A stretch of 64,000 nucleotides of DNA from Arenicola marina. Taxonomy: Eukaryota; Annelida; Polychaeta; Arenicolidae. The stretch is taken from the NCBI GenBank assembly GCA_964019135.1, contig OZ025265.1, positions 19,691,143-19,755,142 on the forward strand. The letters are read 5' to 3'. Under the pieces are notes generated by a model that did no database searches, had not been told where the DNA came from, and saw nothing but the letters and a program-made list of their open reading frames with translations. How positions within the stretch are numbered: the first letter of the stretch is position 1; each line of letters starts with the position of its first letter. This document shows positions 1-11,400 of this stretch, piece by piece. A program made the position numbers and the translations under genes.

Positions 1-135
1 CTAATAATAATAATTAGTAGTAGTAGTATAATAAAAATTATTAATAATAATAATAACAATAATTATTATTATTAGTATTATAATAATAATAATTATTATT
101 ATAATAATAATAAGAAAAAGAAGAATGATACTGAT

Positions 136-187
<52 letters not shown>

Positions 188-210
188 GTAATAATAATAC
201 ATCTATGCAG
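1..210. repeat. (TAA/ATT)n microsatellite
   Basis: The first 210 bases are almost entirely TAA/ATT triplets in both orientations, with a long uninterrupted AAT run at about 140-186. The long leucine run that can be read on the minus strand here is only a translation of the triplet repeat. Bases 210-460 hold no recognisable feature. Confidence 0.9.
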
Positions 211-689
211 TACCTTGTCATCTTCAGGCCTACTTGGTGAGTATCTTTCTCGATTAAGGACTGAAAGGAAACCGGAGTAGAAGTTACAATCGTGCTATGC
301 GGCAGACGCGTTCTTTTCACTGAAACAGGATTAAAATTCAATGGACCGAAAGTCATGATATTAAACTGCTTACGTCGTCATTTATATAATAATTAAAATA
401 ATTTATAATAATAATGTTAAGTTTATGGGGCACCTTGCCTGATCACTTAGGCGTTATATATTTAAGAAATGCATGCGTTTTCGTATGATGTTAAATTTGA
501 AGTTACAAAAGCACTTGTATTGAAATTTGATGGCGCAGTGCACAATATTCGCTGTAATATCGGCAATATGAGCTTTCTATGCTTGCCGGATACCGTTCGT
601 AGCGCCAAACCGCTCACATCTGCCGCTGGGAGACCACCGTTTATGACCCTCAACCACAAAATTAAAGCAAGCAATTCAACGAGCGACTT

Positions 690-1080
690 CTGCCCTGGGG
701 GGGTACTTAATACAACGCTGGGTTTGGGGGTGCTCCGCGGTAAAGCCCCCCCTCCCCCTTTTCACCGCCAAAATCAGCTCGGAAGGGGTATATTTTCGCG
801 GCAACCCACTCTATGAACGCACATTTTCAGAGCCGCCCCCCCCCCCTGGTCGCAAATTTTAAAATATCGGCTCTATATGTTGCTTTTTTTCATCATAACT
901 GTCCGCTGTATAAGGGTATCTTTTTCATCACAAAAGTCTGCTCTATAAGGGTATCTTTTTCGTCACAAATATCCGCTCTCCCAGGCATTAAGGCACCCGC
1001 GACCCCCCGCCCTCCCCCCCCCCCACCACCAGATTTGTATAACAGCCCACCCCCCCCCCCCACCCCCACGAGCCTCTGCC
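690..1080. repeat. Interspersed repeat with C/G homopolymer runs
   Basis: Bases 700-815 resemble, in opposite orientation, 54440-54600. Both contain a block reading roughly tacccctTccgagc followed by gattttggc and a G/C-rich run near a cagcg or cggag motif. This is therefore an interspersed repeat family. Bases 830-1070 are dominated by C runs and three near-copies of a block around ctctataagggtatctttttc (about 908-975). No coding potential is credible here. Confidence 0.5.
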
Positions 1081-1100
1081 GTCGTGAGAGTGACACTCAC

Positions 1101-2474
1101 CATGACCCCGACCGCCCACGCCGAGGCGAAGGCCACTGCGCATGACGCCGCAGACACAATGGCGGCCGAGACCTCAAGGTCAACCCTCATTGACCCCAGC
1201 GTCAGCAGCGCGCCCGATGCGGCCACTATACCGGAAGCCGCCACCGCTGCGCATGCGCCGACCCGAGCCTCGATCCGGGACGGCGGGAAAGACACGGCGG
1301 CGACCAAGGAGGCTAGGATGACGGTCATGGTCACAGTGGCCCCTGCAAGGAAATGTATAGACTCCACGTGTCGTGTTGACAGTGAATTATATTCACATAT
1401 ATATACCGTAGTTGCTGCAAAAAGCGCCTGGTGGCCAGGGCATTAGCCAGAGACCCATTTCAAATTTGGCAGGCAGATTTTCAGTTTGGCTGGCACTCAG
1501 ATGCTGTTTATCCGCCCTCAAAAGGCCTTTTCGTCAGGGGGTCTACAAGATAATTATAGCGCTAACAATTTCATATGAACAGATTCCCCTGCTTGAAGTC
1601 ATGGTACCAGTATAAGAATAAGGATTCATGATGCCACTAAAATACGATTCATGATACACCTACAATACAGATTCATTGTCCACTATATCACGGATTCATG
1701 ATATCACTACAATGCGGATGAATGACACCATACAACACGGATTGATGATAATAGTACAACGCTGATTTGTGAAATCTCTATAATACGGATTGTGAGACTG
1801 GGCAGTCAAGCTCCCCGCACGGTGGCGCTGCGCAAGCTAGCTTTTGCCGTTGCTGTCGGCCGGGGGCAAATTTCAAGACCCTTGAAAAACGGTCAAATCA
1901 GCTGTAATTTTTTACAACAATATAATTTTCAAGAATAAAACATAAACATAACGAGCTTGTGTATTTAATACAGCAAAAAACATCTTGTACCCTATTCGAA
2001 AAAGTTATAATTGCGAAAGAACTCTTTCTTCTCGTCACCTGATTTCATGTGTTATTCGGCTTAGGCTGGGTCCCAGCACTAATTTGTAGAAATGCGCGAC
2101 GCATTTTTCCTATTGATTTGCGCAGCGCCGCCTTGCGAATGAATGTAAAAATGCATTGAGGACGTAGGCGACAACAGAGATATAATGGAGCCTCAGCGGA
2201 GTGAGTCGAAGGCAGAGAGTGCTGGGCAGTGTGTGTGTTTGGGATGGAGGGGCGGCGCGGGGAGGCATCACCCACCTGACGTGAGGGCGGCCACGACCGC
2301 GACGAAGATCTCTCCAGCTGTGAGGATGATGTAGGCGATGAAGGCAAAGACAGCCTTGAGGAAGACGACCAGGTAGATGGAGACACAGGTGAAGAGGAAG
2401 ACAGCCGTGACCGCCAGCGAGGCCATCACCAACAGCGTCAACACAGACCACAGCCCGGTACTGGACGACGCCAT
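1101..2474 (-). CDS. Multi-pass membrane protein, unknown family (two exons, 3' end not found)
   Basis: I do not recognise this gene. Exon 1 runs 2474-2276. It starts at an ATG inside AAGATGGCG, a YY1-type start context common at animal promoters, and ends at CAG|GTGGGT in phase 1. Exon 2 runs 1342-1101, from ccttgcag to ATG|GTGAGT, and enters in exactly the matching phase. Exon 1 encodes MASSSTGLWSVLTLLVMASL followed by a second long hydrophobic stretch (around LVVFLKAVFAF and IAYIILTAGEIFVAVVAAL). Exon 2 encodes two or three more hydrophobic, alanine-rich segments separated by short polar loops (FPPSRIEAR, SMRVDLE). This gives about 147 residues with four or five membrane spans, an arrangement like small tetraspan proteins of the MARVEL or claudin type, although no family signature was seen. 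The matched phases and both splice sites are the main support. A third exon is expected below 1101 and may lie outside the window. Confidence 0.6.
1343..2275 (-). other. Intron of the membrane-protein gene
   Basis: The intron lies between two phase-matched exons. It contains a repeat segment at 1437-1560 that resembles 34972-35075 (shared blocks around agcactccagtgctg and aaaaggccttt), and a degenerate tandem at about 1617-1790 with units near 28 bp carrying gattcatgat. The rest shows nothing recognisable. Confidence 0.5.
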
Positions 2475-2500
2475 CTTGGATTTCTCTTGTATACGTCACC
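2440..2500 (-). promoter_or_regulatory. YY1-type start region of the membrane-protein gene
   Basis: Read on the minus strand, the start codon sits in ccAAGATGGCGtcg, the YY1 core-promoter motif often found overlapping the first ATG of TATA-less animal genes. Bases 2500-2810 upstream show no other clear element. Confidence 0.4.
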
Positions 2501-2814
2501 CTCAATGCATTAAGTACTCATGCAGTCTGCTGGAACGTAAACATTTGATTTCAGCACCAGATTTAAGCTTTGTACCAGGCAACTATGGTCAATTTTATTT
2601 ATAGTTTTACGACGATTTCAACCTGAAGCGACTATATCGTGCCATGCAAATTGTGTTCCATTCGAATAAAAATATCCTGCCCTAGAAAACAGAGGAATTA
2701 TTGGCTAGTTCATCTTTGGCCTGACACTTTCTTGTTTATAACCATATATAATTAACTTGCGTTAACTGGAAGTGAGAAACGGTATTTTTAAATATTACAT
2801 CACCATTCATAATT

Positions 2815-4065
2815 TACCTGTGAGCTGACTGCATGCGTCATGACACTAAATAACTCACCTCTGTGAGACAACTAATTGCGTCAAAACAATGAATAACTCA
2901 CCTTCGTGAGACAACTAATTGCGTCACAACAATAAATAACTAACCTCTGTGAGACAACTAAATGCGTCACAACACTAAATAACTCACATGGGAGACAAAA
3001 TATTGCGTCATAACACCAAATAACTCACCTCTGTCAGACATAACACTAACTAACTCACCTATCTGAGACAACTTGCTGCGTCACAACACTAAATAACTCA
3101 CCTGTGAGACAAAGTATTGCGTCATGACACTAAATACCTCACCTTATCAGGCAGCTTGTTGCGTCGTAACACTACATAACTCACCTCAGTCAGACAACTT
3201 ATTGCGTCCAAACACTAAATAACTCACCTCTGTCAGACAACTGATTGCGTCACAACACTAGATAACTCACCTCTGTCAGACAATTGATTGCATCAAAACA
3301 CTAAATACCTCACCTCTGTCAGACGTAAAACTAAATAACTCACCTCTGTCCGACAACGTATTGCGTCACAACATTAAATAACTCACCTGTGAGACAAAGT
3401 ATTGCGTCATGACACTAAATAACTCACCTCAGTCAGGCAGCTTGTTGCGTCACAACACTACATAACTCACCTCTGTCAGACAACTGATTGCGTCATATCA
3501 CTAAATAACCCACGTCTGTGAGACAACTGATTACGTCGTAACACTAAATAACTCACCTGTGAGACAACATATTGCGTCACAACACGAAATAAGTCGCCTC
3601 TGTCAGACAATTGATTGCGTCATAACACTAAATAACTCACCTGTGAAACAACTAATTGCGTCATAACACTAAATAACTCACCTCTGTCCGACATAACACT
3701 AAATAACTCTGTCAGATAACTATTCGCGACAAAACAATAAATAAGTCGCCTCTCTCAGACAAAGTATTGCGTCATAACACTAAATAACTCACCTCTGTCA
3801 GACAACTACTTGCGTCATAACACTAAATAACTCACCTGTGAAACAACTGATTGCGTCACAATACAGAAGAACTAACCTGTGAGACAACTGATTGCGTGAT
3901 AACACTAAATAACTCACCTCTGTCAGACATAACACAAAATAACTCACCTCTGTGAGACAAATTGCGCCATAACATTGAATAGCTTCTCTACTAGACAACT
4001 ACATGCGTCATAACTCATCTCTGCGAGACAACGGATTGCGTCATAACAGTAAATATATCTTAACT
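2815..4065. repeat. 43-bp minisatellite with C/EBP-ATF-like sites
   Basis: About 28 units of roughly 43 bp are arranged head to tail, many with internal deletions. A typical unit has ctgtgagacaact, then attgcgtca, then acactaaataactcacct. Roughly 16 units keep an intact ATTGCGTCA; its complement TGACGCAAT fits the C/EBP-ATF composite element. No reading frame is shared between units. Confidence 0.85.
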
Positions 4066-4479
4066 AAAACCATGCTAAATAGTTGGGCTATATATATCTG
4101 AGACAGCAAAATGACACACAATATTTATCATTCATTCTCTGAGACAGTTGTGAACATCACACAACTCAACAGGTCGCATTAGAGCAAACTTGATTACATA
4201 ACATTGTCGTAAGAACTCACTTGTAAGACGTTCGCTGGTTGAGACTGCTATCCAATGTTCTATATTGTTGCTGGCGTTGGCACAGCAACAACATCCCAAC
4301 ATGTTCGATTCCTAGCCGTTGGCCTTCGATCAGAGAGGCCAGGGTCGAAAGCTCTGTCTGCGAAATGATGGCGGCATTGGACTGGACTAGCTGTTTGGCG
4401 GGAGAGATCGGAAACGTGAGGGCCAGAAAGCAATGCACCCGGAGTTGGTTGTGAGGTTAATCTTAGCTGATGCTTAGTT
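4066..4479. other. Noncoding stretch
   Basis: Open frames of 70 or so codons exist on both strands at 4217-4454 but overlap antisense and show no family signature. I see no gene here. Confidence 0.4.
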
Positions 4480-4650
4480 GGGAAAGGGGGAACCGGGGGA
4501 GCCGGTTGGAAGTGCTATAAGCAGAGCTGGGAAGGGGGAATTGGAGGGGGGGTGGTATACGCGGAGCTGGGAAGGGGGAACTGGATGGTGGGGGGGGGGT
4601 GGTATACGCGGAGCTGGGAAGGGAGAACTGGAGGAGTGGCGGGAGAGTTG
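4480..4650. repeat. G-rich tandem repeat
   Basis: About four G-rich units of 40-50 bp contain ggtatacgcggagctggg and aagggggaactggag. The proline-rich minus-strand readings are translation artefacts of the repeat. G-rich sequence continues less regularly to about 4940. Confidence 0.7.
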
Positions 4651-4981
4651 GGGGCGAGGGGGAGGGGGTGGGGTGTAAATGGGGAAGAATGGAGTCCCGG
4701 GATAAGACGGATTTTGGCCCAGAAATACCACGGAGGTTAAGGTGCGTATGGAGCTTCACTTGGCGGCGCAGTGTGTGGAGGTTGGGGTCGGAGGATAGGG
4801 GAAGGGTGTAGTTCGATGGCGCAGCGCCAAGGTGGTGTTTGCGTGTGGGGGGGACGTACCGCGTGTGGGGGAGGGGGAAGGGTGGTCGGACACGTGGGAG
4901 AAAATAGGCTGACCTGCTCGGCATGGAGGGTGGGGGGGAATCGCTGAAGTATTATCGAGAGGACAGCAGCGGACTATAATT

Positions 4982-5250
4982 CAGTGGCGGATCTAGGGGG
5001 GGGGGGGATTAGGGGGGTTGCCAGAACATACAACATAAATGTTAACATACATGTTAAAGTCCTAAGTCTTCAGAGAGCAGCCCCCCCCCCCTTGGGAAAC
5101 TGAACATACACTGTTAAAGTCGGCTTCTCGGGTTTTCCCTCCCCCCCCCCCCCCCGCCCCCCCGGTCGCAAGTTTTTCAGAGCGCACACCCCTCGGACGG
5201 ACATTTTCAGAGAGCAACCCCCCCTTGGCAAATTCCTAGATCCGCCCCTG
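4982..5250. mobile_element. Short inverted-repeat element (MITE), GGCGGATCTAGG family
   Basis: The element opens with CAGTGGCGGATCTAGG and closes with CCTAGATCCGCCCCTG, an imperfect terminal inverted repeat of about 16 bp. The inside consists of long C runs around blocks such as aacatacactgttaaagtc and ggtcgcaag. A second copy lies at 19943-20271. The sequence actata occurs just outside both ends, a possible imperfect target duplication. There is no coding capacity, so it is non-autonomous. The CAGGGGCGG end is of the kind seen in hAT-like MITEs. Confidence 0.75.
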
Positions 5251-5604
5251 ACTATATGGTTGGGGTTCAGGACGAGAACAGAATGAACAATAGGCCGATG
5301 TGCGGTGGCGGGGGGCTTGGGGGGGCGGGGTGAGGTCCCTGGGGGTTGATGTCCAGTGTTGATATCTAGTCAGCCCCTCGCAAAGTAGGCGCTTTAGTTG
5401 TGTTCACGTGCGTTCGAAACAGAGTATTAAAAACAAGCAATAGATAAGTCACAGTGGGCAGTAGATAGTGAGGTAGACGGAGGGTCTGATACTGCAGCCT
5501 GCAGTAAAAGGGTCTTTATGCCTTGGCTGGTATCACTGCTGTCTGCGCGGGCCCGATGTCAGGGAGGGGAGGAAGTATTGATGTTTACCTTCTGGCGTGC
5601 TGGC

Positions 5605-6200
5605 ACGTTGCCACTGTGAGAGTAAGCCAAGCTATGTTGTGCAATAGTAACGCACAGACAAGGCGAGACCGCTGTTTTACGTTGCCACTGCGAGAGTAAG
5701 CCAAGCTATGTTGTGTAATAGTAACGCACAGACAAGGCGGGACCGCTGTTTTACGTTGCCACTGCGAGAGTAAGCCAATCTATGTTGTGCAATAGCAACG
5801 TACAGACAAGGCGGGACCGCTGTTTTACGTTGCCACTGCGAGAGTACGCCAAGCTATGTTGTGTAATAGTAACGCACAGACAAGGCGGGACCGCTGTTTT
5901 ACGTTGCCACTGCGAGAGTAAGCCAAGCTATGTTGTGCAATAGTAACGTACAGACAAGGCGAGACCGCTGTTTTACGTTGCCACTGCGAGAGTAAGCCAA
6001 GCTATGTTGTGTAATAGTAACGTACGGACAAGGCGGGACCGCTGTTTTACGTTGCCACTGCGAGAGTAAGCCAAGCGATGTTGTGCAATAGTAACGCACA
6101 GACAAGGCGGGACCGCTGTTTTACGTTGCCACTGCGAGAGTAAGCCAAGCTATGTTGTGCAATAGTAACGCACAGACAAGGCGGGACCGCCGTTCTCTGT
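5605..6200. repeat. 74-bp minisatellite, 8 copies
   Basis: Eight head-to-tail copies of a 74-bp unit carry acgttgccactgcgagag, taagccaagctatgttgtg and acaaggcgggaccgctg. Copies differ at only a few positions each. The unit is not a multiple of three, so a long shared reading frame is not expected. Confidence 0.9.
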
Positions 6201-8422
6201 ATGCGTGGTGTAGAGTAGTACTATAACTGGTCGAAAGGCGCGTGGATGGGAATCACTCTATGGTTTCGTGGTTAGTTGCTGGTATTTGGACAACAAGGAT
6301 GAGTAAGTCTGGTGCGTCGTTTCAATACCATGCGTGACATTATAATAATCAGTTTATTGCGACAAATTACATTCATTCAGTACGTGTTTACAAGACATTT
6401 ATCGTGATAAGAGCAGAAGCCAAAGGCTTATTCGCTCGTATTTGGTAACGTGTTTTGAGCTGAAAGTTATTTGCAAGCAAAGAAAAAAATTATTGCATGG
6501 TTACCTGTTGCATATCTTCTCGGCCACTCACTAATGTAAACGGAACGTCAGCTAGTGTCTCATGTACTCTCTAATCTCATGTACTCCTCATACGTCGCAT
6601 TAACTTCAATCAGACACAACCATGATTTTAAGTGTGTGGGCGAGGGGGGGGGGCTCCTCTCGCCAACAAACTGGGTCGACTTAACCTTTAGCGATGGAAT
6701 GGCCAGACGCCCCCCCCCCCCCCCACCCCCACCCCTGTGCGGTTACGTGTGTGCGCTCCAGGTCTGCCGTCCGGCCAGATCTGCCCGCATGGCTATTGTT
6801 GTACTTCCAGAACAAATTTACATTGCGTTGCGCTAAACGGTACGTTTTCATATTTAAAGAGGAAGCCAATTCCGGCCGTAATGGCAGTACCGGCAGTGCC
6901 AATGACAAAAATGTAGTCTAAAGATACTTTTCCTGAAAGAAAAAAAATATAGTTACGAATTCGCAGGGAAAACAAATTTGGCTTAAAAACTCCTATCGTC
7001 ACCCATGAGTGTACTTTCGGTGGGCACAGGCATTTAATTCCCCCTGGCCTTCTATCAACCAATCAGGATGAAGGACGCCACACGGGTCACTACGTCACGT
7101 GGGCGGCCGATGGCGTACATGTGCATGTAAATACAGGCCAGCAGATATGGAGAGGTTTCTAGTTATATGATGAATTCACCTGATGAACGAGCATACGTAT
7201 GTGGTTTTGTAAACGAACCCTGGAAACGAAAAGGGGACGTCACTGATCAAATAATGTAATTTGCAGCCGTGAAAGGTTTAACAAGTTTAATGCCTTCTTC
7301 ATGGACCACAATGGAAGTTGTTGTTCCCTCGATTTCAACGACTTGCCTTACAGTTATCTCAACGCGGCTTGCCATGGACAGTCGGTCCGCCACTTAAATG
7401 GAATATATCCAAAATCACAGCGATCGAACGGAAAATCGGAAAAAAACGGAAATTATGAAAGATAACAATTTTACTTTTTTCCACTTTTCCATAACTTGTA
7501 GGTGGTTATAAAAATATGAATAACAAAGAGCTCTGTGAAATCAGATATTTGTGCTATGCGTCATATGGCGTCACGATCACGTCAGTTCCGGTACATTAAA
7601 AAATCGCAATATAGAAAAAGGCAAATGGCGTTATTGTGTGGCAAATGAAATCTCCTGGTCGTGCTTAACATAAAAATAGTATGTTCATATCTTACTTCCG
7701 GTTCCAGGGACATCGATCTTTCATCATTACGGCAACATTTCGTGGAATATTTCAGAAGTGCCTTTTTCAAACAGTCTGAAAATAATTTACGTTGCGTAAG
7801 AAGGTACTCAGCAGAGACTATCGATTCTATGTGCGATTTGACTTAGGAATGACGTCACAGGAAAAAAAAACATTTGACCCATGCTGAAATACATTTTTCA
7901 CCATGTGCCAAGACACATAGAACCACGCAATTCATCTTTCATACAAATATTACACAAGGCAATATTTCAAAAGTGACCGTCTGTCAGCGACCTCGGTCAA
8001 AGGTAAAGGTCGTGACCTTGACTATTGTAAGTGTCAAGTGCTCGGCAGCAGCTCGAAAACTAAACGACATCTTAGCACGAAAATTGTCCTGGCAGATAGA
8101 GGTGATGTAGCTTATACCGAATCCTATCTCAGCTCGAACCCGGAGTGCGCAACCTTGGGGTCCTAGAGCGCCTGAAAGTTGGGGGTTCGAACCTGACTTT
8201 TTCAATTTTTAAGCTATCGCTTTCCAACGTTTGACTGGGGCATAAATTAGAATCTTATATGTGTGCGCCCCCCCACCCCCTTCTTCTATTTTTCGCTTGT
8301 TTAAAATTAGAAATGTGGCGAAATATCAGTAAAGTTTACTTTGGGTTTCTGCCGCAACGATCCATGGGATGCGACGATGATTTGTTTTGTTTTTTAGGTC
8401 TGATAATGTGACCCACAGCGGT
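6201..8422. other. Mostly featureless noncoding interval
   Basis: No gene was found. Two points stand out. At 7045-7105 an ATCAACCAATCAGG CCAAT box is followed by TACGTCACGTGGGCGG, a CRE/E-box overlap, which could be a promoter. At 8170-8200 a perfect tRNA-type B box GGTTCGAACC is followed by a run of five T, within a degenerate tRNA-like stretch from about 8125. A pure C/G run occupies 6643-6735. Small open frames throughout look random. Confidence 0.4.
8125..8200 (+). pseudogene. tRNA-like remnant with B box
   Basis: GGGGGTTCGAACCTGAC contains a perfect Pol III B box and is followed at once by TTTTT, a Pol III stop signal. No clean cloverleaf or A box could be traced upstream, so this is more likely a SINE or tRNA pseudogene fragment than a working tRNA gene. 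Confidence 0.3.
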
Positions 8423-11400
8423 TCAGTCATCTGTTATACCCTGCTTGGAGAGTTGAATGGCTTGACACAGCTCTAGGTTCTCTGAGGCTAAGCCGGACTT
8501 GGGGTTCAGTTTGAGAGCTTGCTCGAACGCCGTCGCGGCCACATCGTAGTTCTCGACGCTGAGGGCGGCGTAACCCAGGGCGGCGTGGACGTGAGGGGTG
8601 TCAGGGTAGTATCTACTGCACACGGCGGCGAAGTCCTCCAGCAGCGGGCGGCCGGCCCCCTCCCCCTGCGCCGTCTGCACGTAGCACTCGATCAGCTGGT
8701 AGTAGGCCATGACGACGGAGGGGAGGGTGAGCTCTCCGGTCTCTGCGTGTTCCTGCGCCAGCCTCTCGTCCAGGGTGAGCACTTCCATACCGTTGTAGAC
8801 GTTCCAATTTTCCGTCAGGGGTTCCTGGTCAGATATGAAGCGCTTGAGCAGCGGCACGGCCTCCAGGTGGCGCTCGCTCTTCACCAGAAACGTGGCGTAA
8901 TCGACGACACCAGCGGGCTGAGAGGAGGGACTCTGCAGGGCGCGTTGGAAGGCGCGCTCGGCGTTGTCGCGCAGCTCCTCCGCCCGGCGGCTACCGGGAG
9001 TCTCCTGGCGGTACATCATGTGGTAGATACACCCGCTGTTTGCCAGGAACAACCCCGAGATATCGGGGTAGCGTTCAATGATGTATTTGAACGCCTCGAT
9101 GGTGGTGTAAGGCCGGCATTTGAGGCATTGTTCGTTGTAGAGTGCCAAGAAGGACCAGTTTTTGTGGAAAGCGGTGCGCGCGACGGCGCTGCATTCCTTC
9201 GCCGTCTCCTCGGCGCTGAGAAAGTTGCAGTCTTTAAGCCTGGCGAGGAGGAGGGATTTCAGCGCCTCGAACTGGAACACCCCGTAGCGGCGCCTGGTGT
9301 CTTCCTCCCTGAAGGTCGAACAGTCCTTGACGAGAGCGTTCATCGCAAGCAGCAGCGTGAAATTCAACGCGGAGAACCTGAACTTGTAGATCGTGTCGAA
9401 TTCGAAGAGTGTTTTAAGCGGGTCCTGTCGGAGCCTGCTCACCTTGGCCGTCAGGTCGTGGATGAAGTCCGGGGCCACGTGGTCGATGAGGTTGTTACTG
9501 GGGATGAAGTAGTGAGGGAGGTCGTGGCGGATGAGGCAGTGCAGAAGGCGGTCCAGGAGGGCCAGCAGCCCTCGCGCCAGGCCGGCCTCTCCGTCGGCCC
9601 ACACCTCGGGCGAGGTGCGCTCCAGCGTCCAGAAGAAGACGGTCTTCAAGGCGTACGTCGCCAGCACGCTGGACGGGCTCAACGCGTACTGGGTCAGCGC
9701 CTTGAAGATGACGTACGCCTGCCGCTGCCGGACCGTCAAGGAGAGCGCCAGGGCCTTCTCGGCGACGGAGAAGGAGAACCGCCACTCGAGGTGCCTGGCG
9801 CGACTGGCGGGGTGGCCGATGGGCACGGCCAGGCAGCCCTGGGCGGCCAGCGTCTCCACTTGCGCGGCGGTTGGCCAGCCGTATGGTCTCCGCCGGGTCA
9901 GCCACCCCGCCGCCGCCTTGGGCCAACGCGGAGAGCTCATGGTTATCACGGTGTCCTGATCCCTGTGGCCGACTGCCGTCTTGGCTGTGGCACTCGTGAT
10001 GCAGCCAGACGGACCCTGTTGAATCATCGTCTGGCCGAACTGGGCCAAGTCAATCTGCCGCGACTTCCCCGATTGGTCCTCTGTGACCAAGGCGCTGGAC
10101 ATGTACAGGCAGCCGCCCTCGAGGACGTAGTATGGGCCCTCCGCTGTCGCGTCCGTGCGGCGCAATCTCAGGTAGCCGGGGTGACAGCTCTCCGTCTCGA
10201 TATAGAACCACAGCGGCTCTTCGCCCTCCTGGACTGGGTTTTCGCTTCCGGTCTCTTCGTCGCCGAAGGGCTTACCCTTTACGACGTACATCACGTCGAT
10301 ATCGGCGGCCTTGAAGCTGTGCGCAAGCTGGTCCTCCGTGAAGTGAGGGGCCGTGCCTCGCTTGAAGACCGGGGGCACGAACAGTTCCTCGAAAAAGCTG
10401 CCGCACAGTTTGACACCCATAGTCTCTGAGTCCCCTATGACGGCCTCCAAATCTGCCTGGAACTGTTGACGGTTCTCCTGCATGGGTCCCTGCTTCTGGA
10501 AGGAGTCGCTCCAGGCTGGCATGAACTGGCTGAGGATGAAGTGCAACTGGCAGAGCGGCAGCCCGCTCATCCAGTCCCACTCGACGGCTGTCCCACGCGC
10601 TGCCTTAGCCTCACCCGCTGTGTTCACTGCCTCACCGGCTGTGATCGCTGTATCAGCGGTTGTGTTCGCTGCCTCACCGGCTGTGTTCTCTGCCTCACCG
10701 GCTGTGTTCTCTGCCCCACCGGCTGTGTCCGCTGCCTCACCGGCTGTGTTCACTGCCTCACCGGCTGTGTTCTCTGCCCCACCGGCTGTGTCCGCTGCCT
10801 CACCGGCTGTGTTCACTACCTCACCGGCTGTGTTCGCTGCCTCACCGGCTGTGTTCTCTGCCCCACCGGCTGTGTTCACTGCCTCACCGGCTGTGTTCGC
10901 TGCCTCCCCGGCTGTGTTCTCTGCCCCACCGGCTGTGTTATCTGCCCCACCGGCTGTGTTCACTGCCTCACCGGCTGTGTTCACTGCCTCCCCGGCTGTG
11001 TTCTCTGCCCCACCGGCTGTGTTATCTGCCCCACCGGCTGTGTTCACTGCCTCACCGGCTGTGTTCGCTGCCTCCCCGGCTGTGTTCACTACCTCACCGG
11101 CTGTGTTCACTACCTCACCGGCTGTGTTCACTGCCTCACCGGCTGTGTCCGCTGCCTCACCCGCTGTGTTCACTGCCTCACCGGCTGTGTTCACTACCTC
11201 ACCGGCTGTGTTCACTACCTCACCGGCTGTGTTCACTGCCTCACCGGCTGTGTCCGCTGCCTCACCCGCTGTGTTCACTGCCTCACCGGCTGTGTTCACT
11301 ACCTCACCGGCTGTGTTCACTGCCTCACCGGCTGTGTTCACTGCCTCACCGGCTGTGTTCACTGCCTCACCGGCTGTGTTCTCTGCCCCACCGGCTGTGT

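Noticed and set aside
8125-8200. Functional tRNA gene
   Set aside because: The B box and T run are good, but no A box or acceptor stem pairing could be traced, so only a remnant is claimed.
8519-10429. 636-codon plus-strand frame opposite the Mab-21 and TPR domains
   Set aside because: It is antisense to a clear domain-bearing frame with GC-rich codons, which commonly leaves the opposite strand open. No family match.
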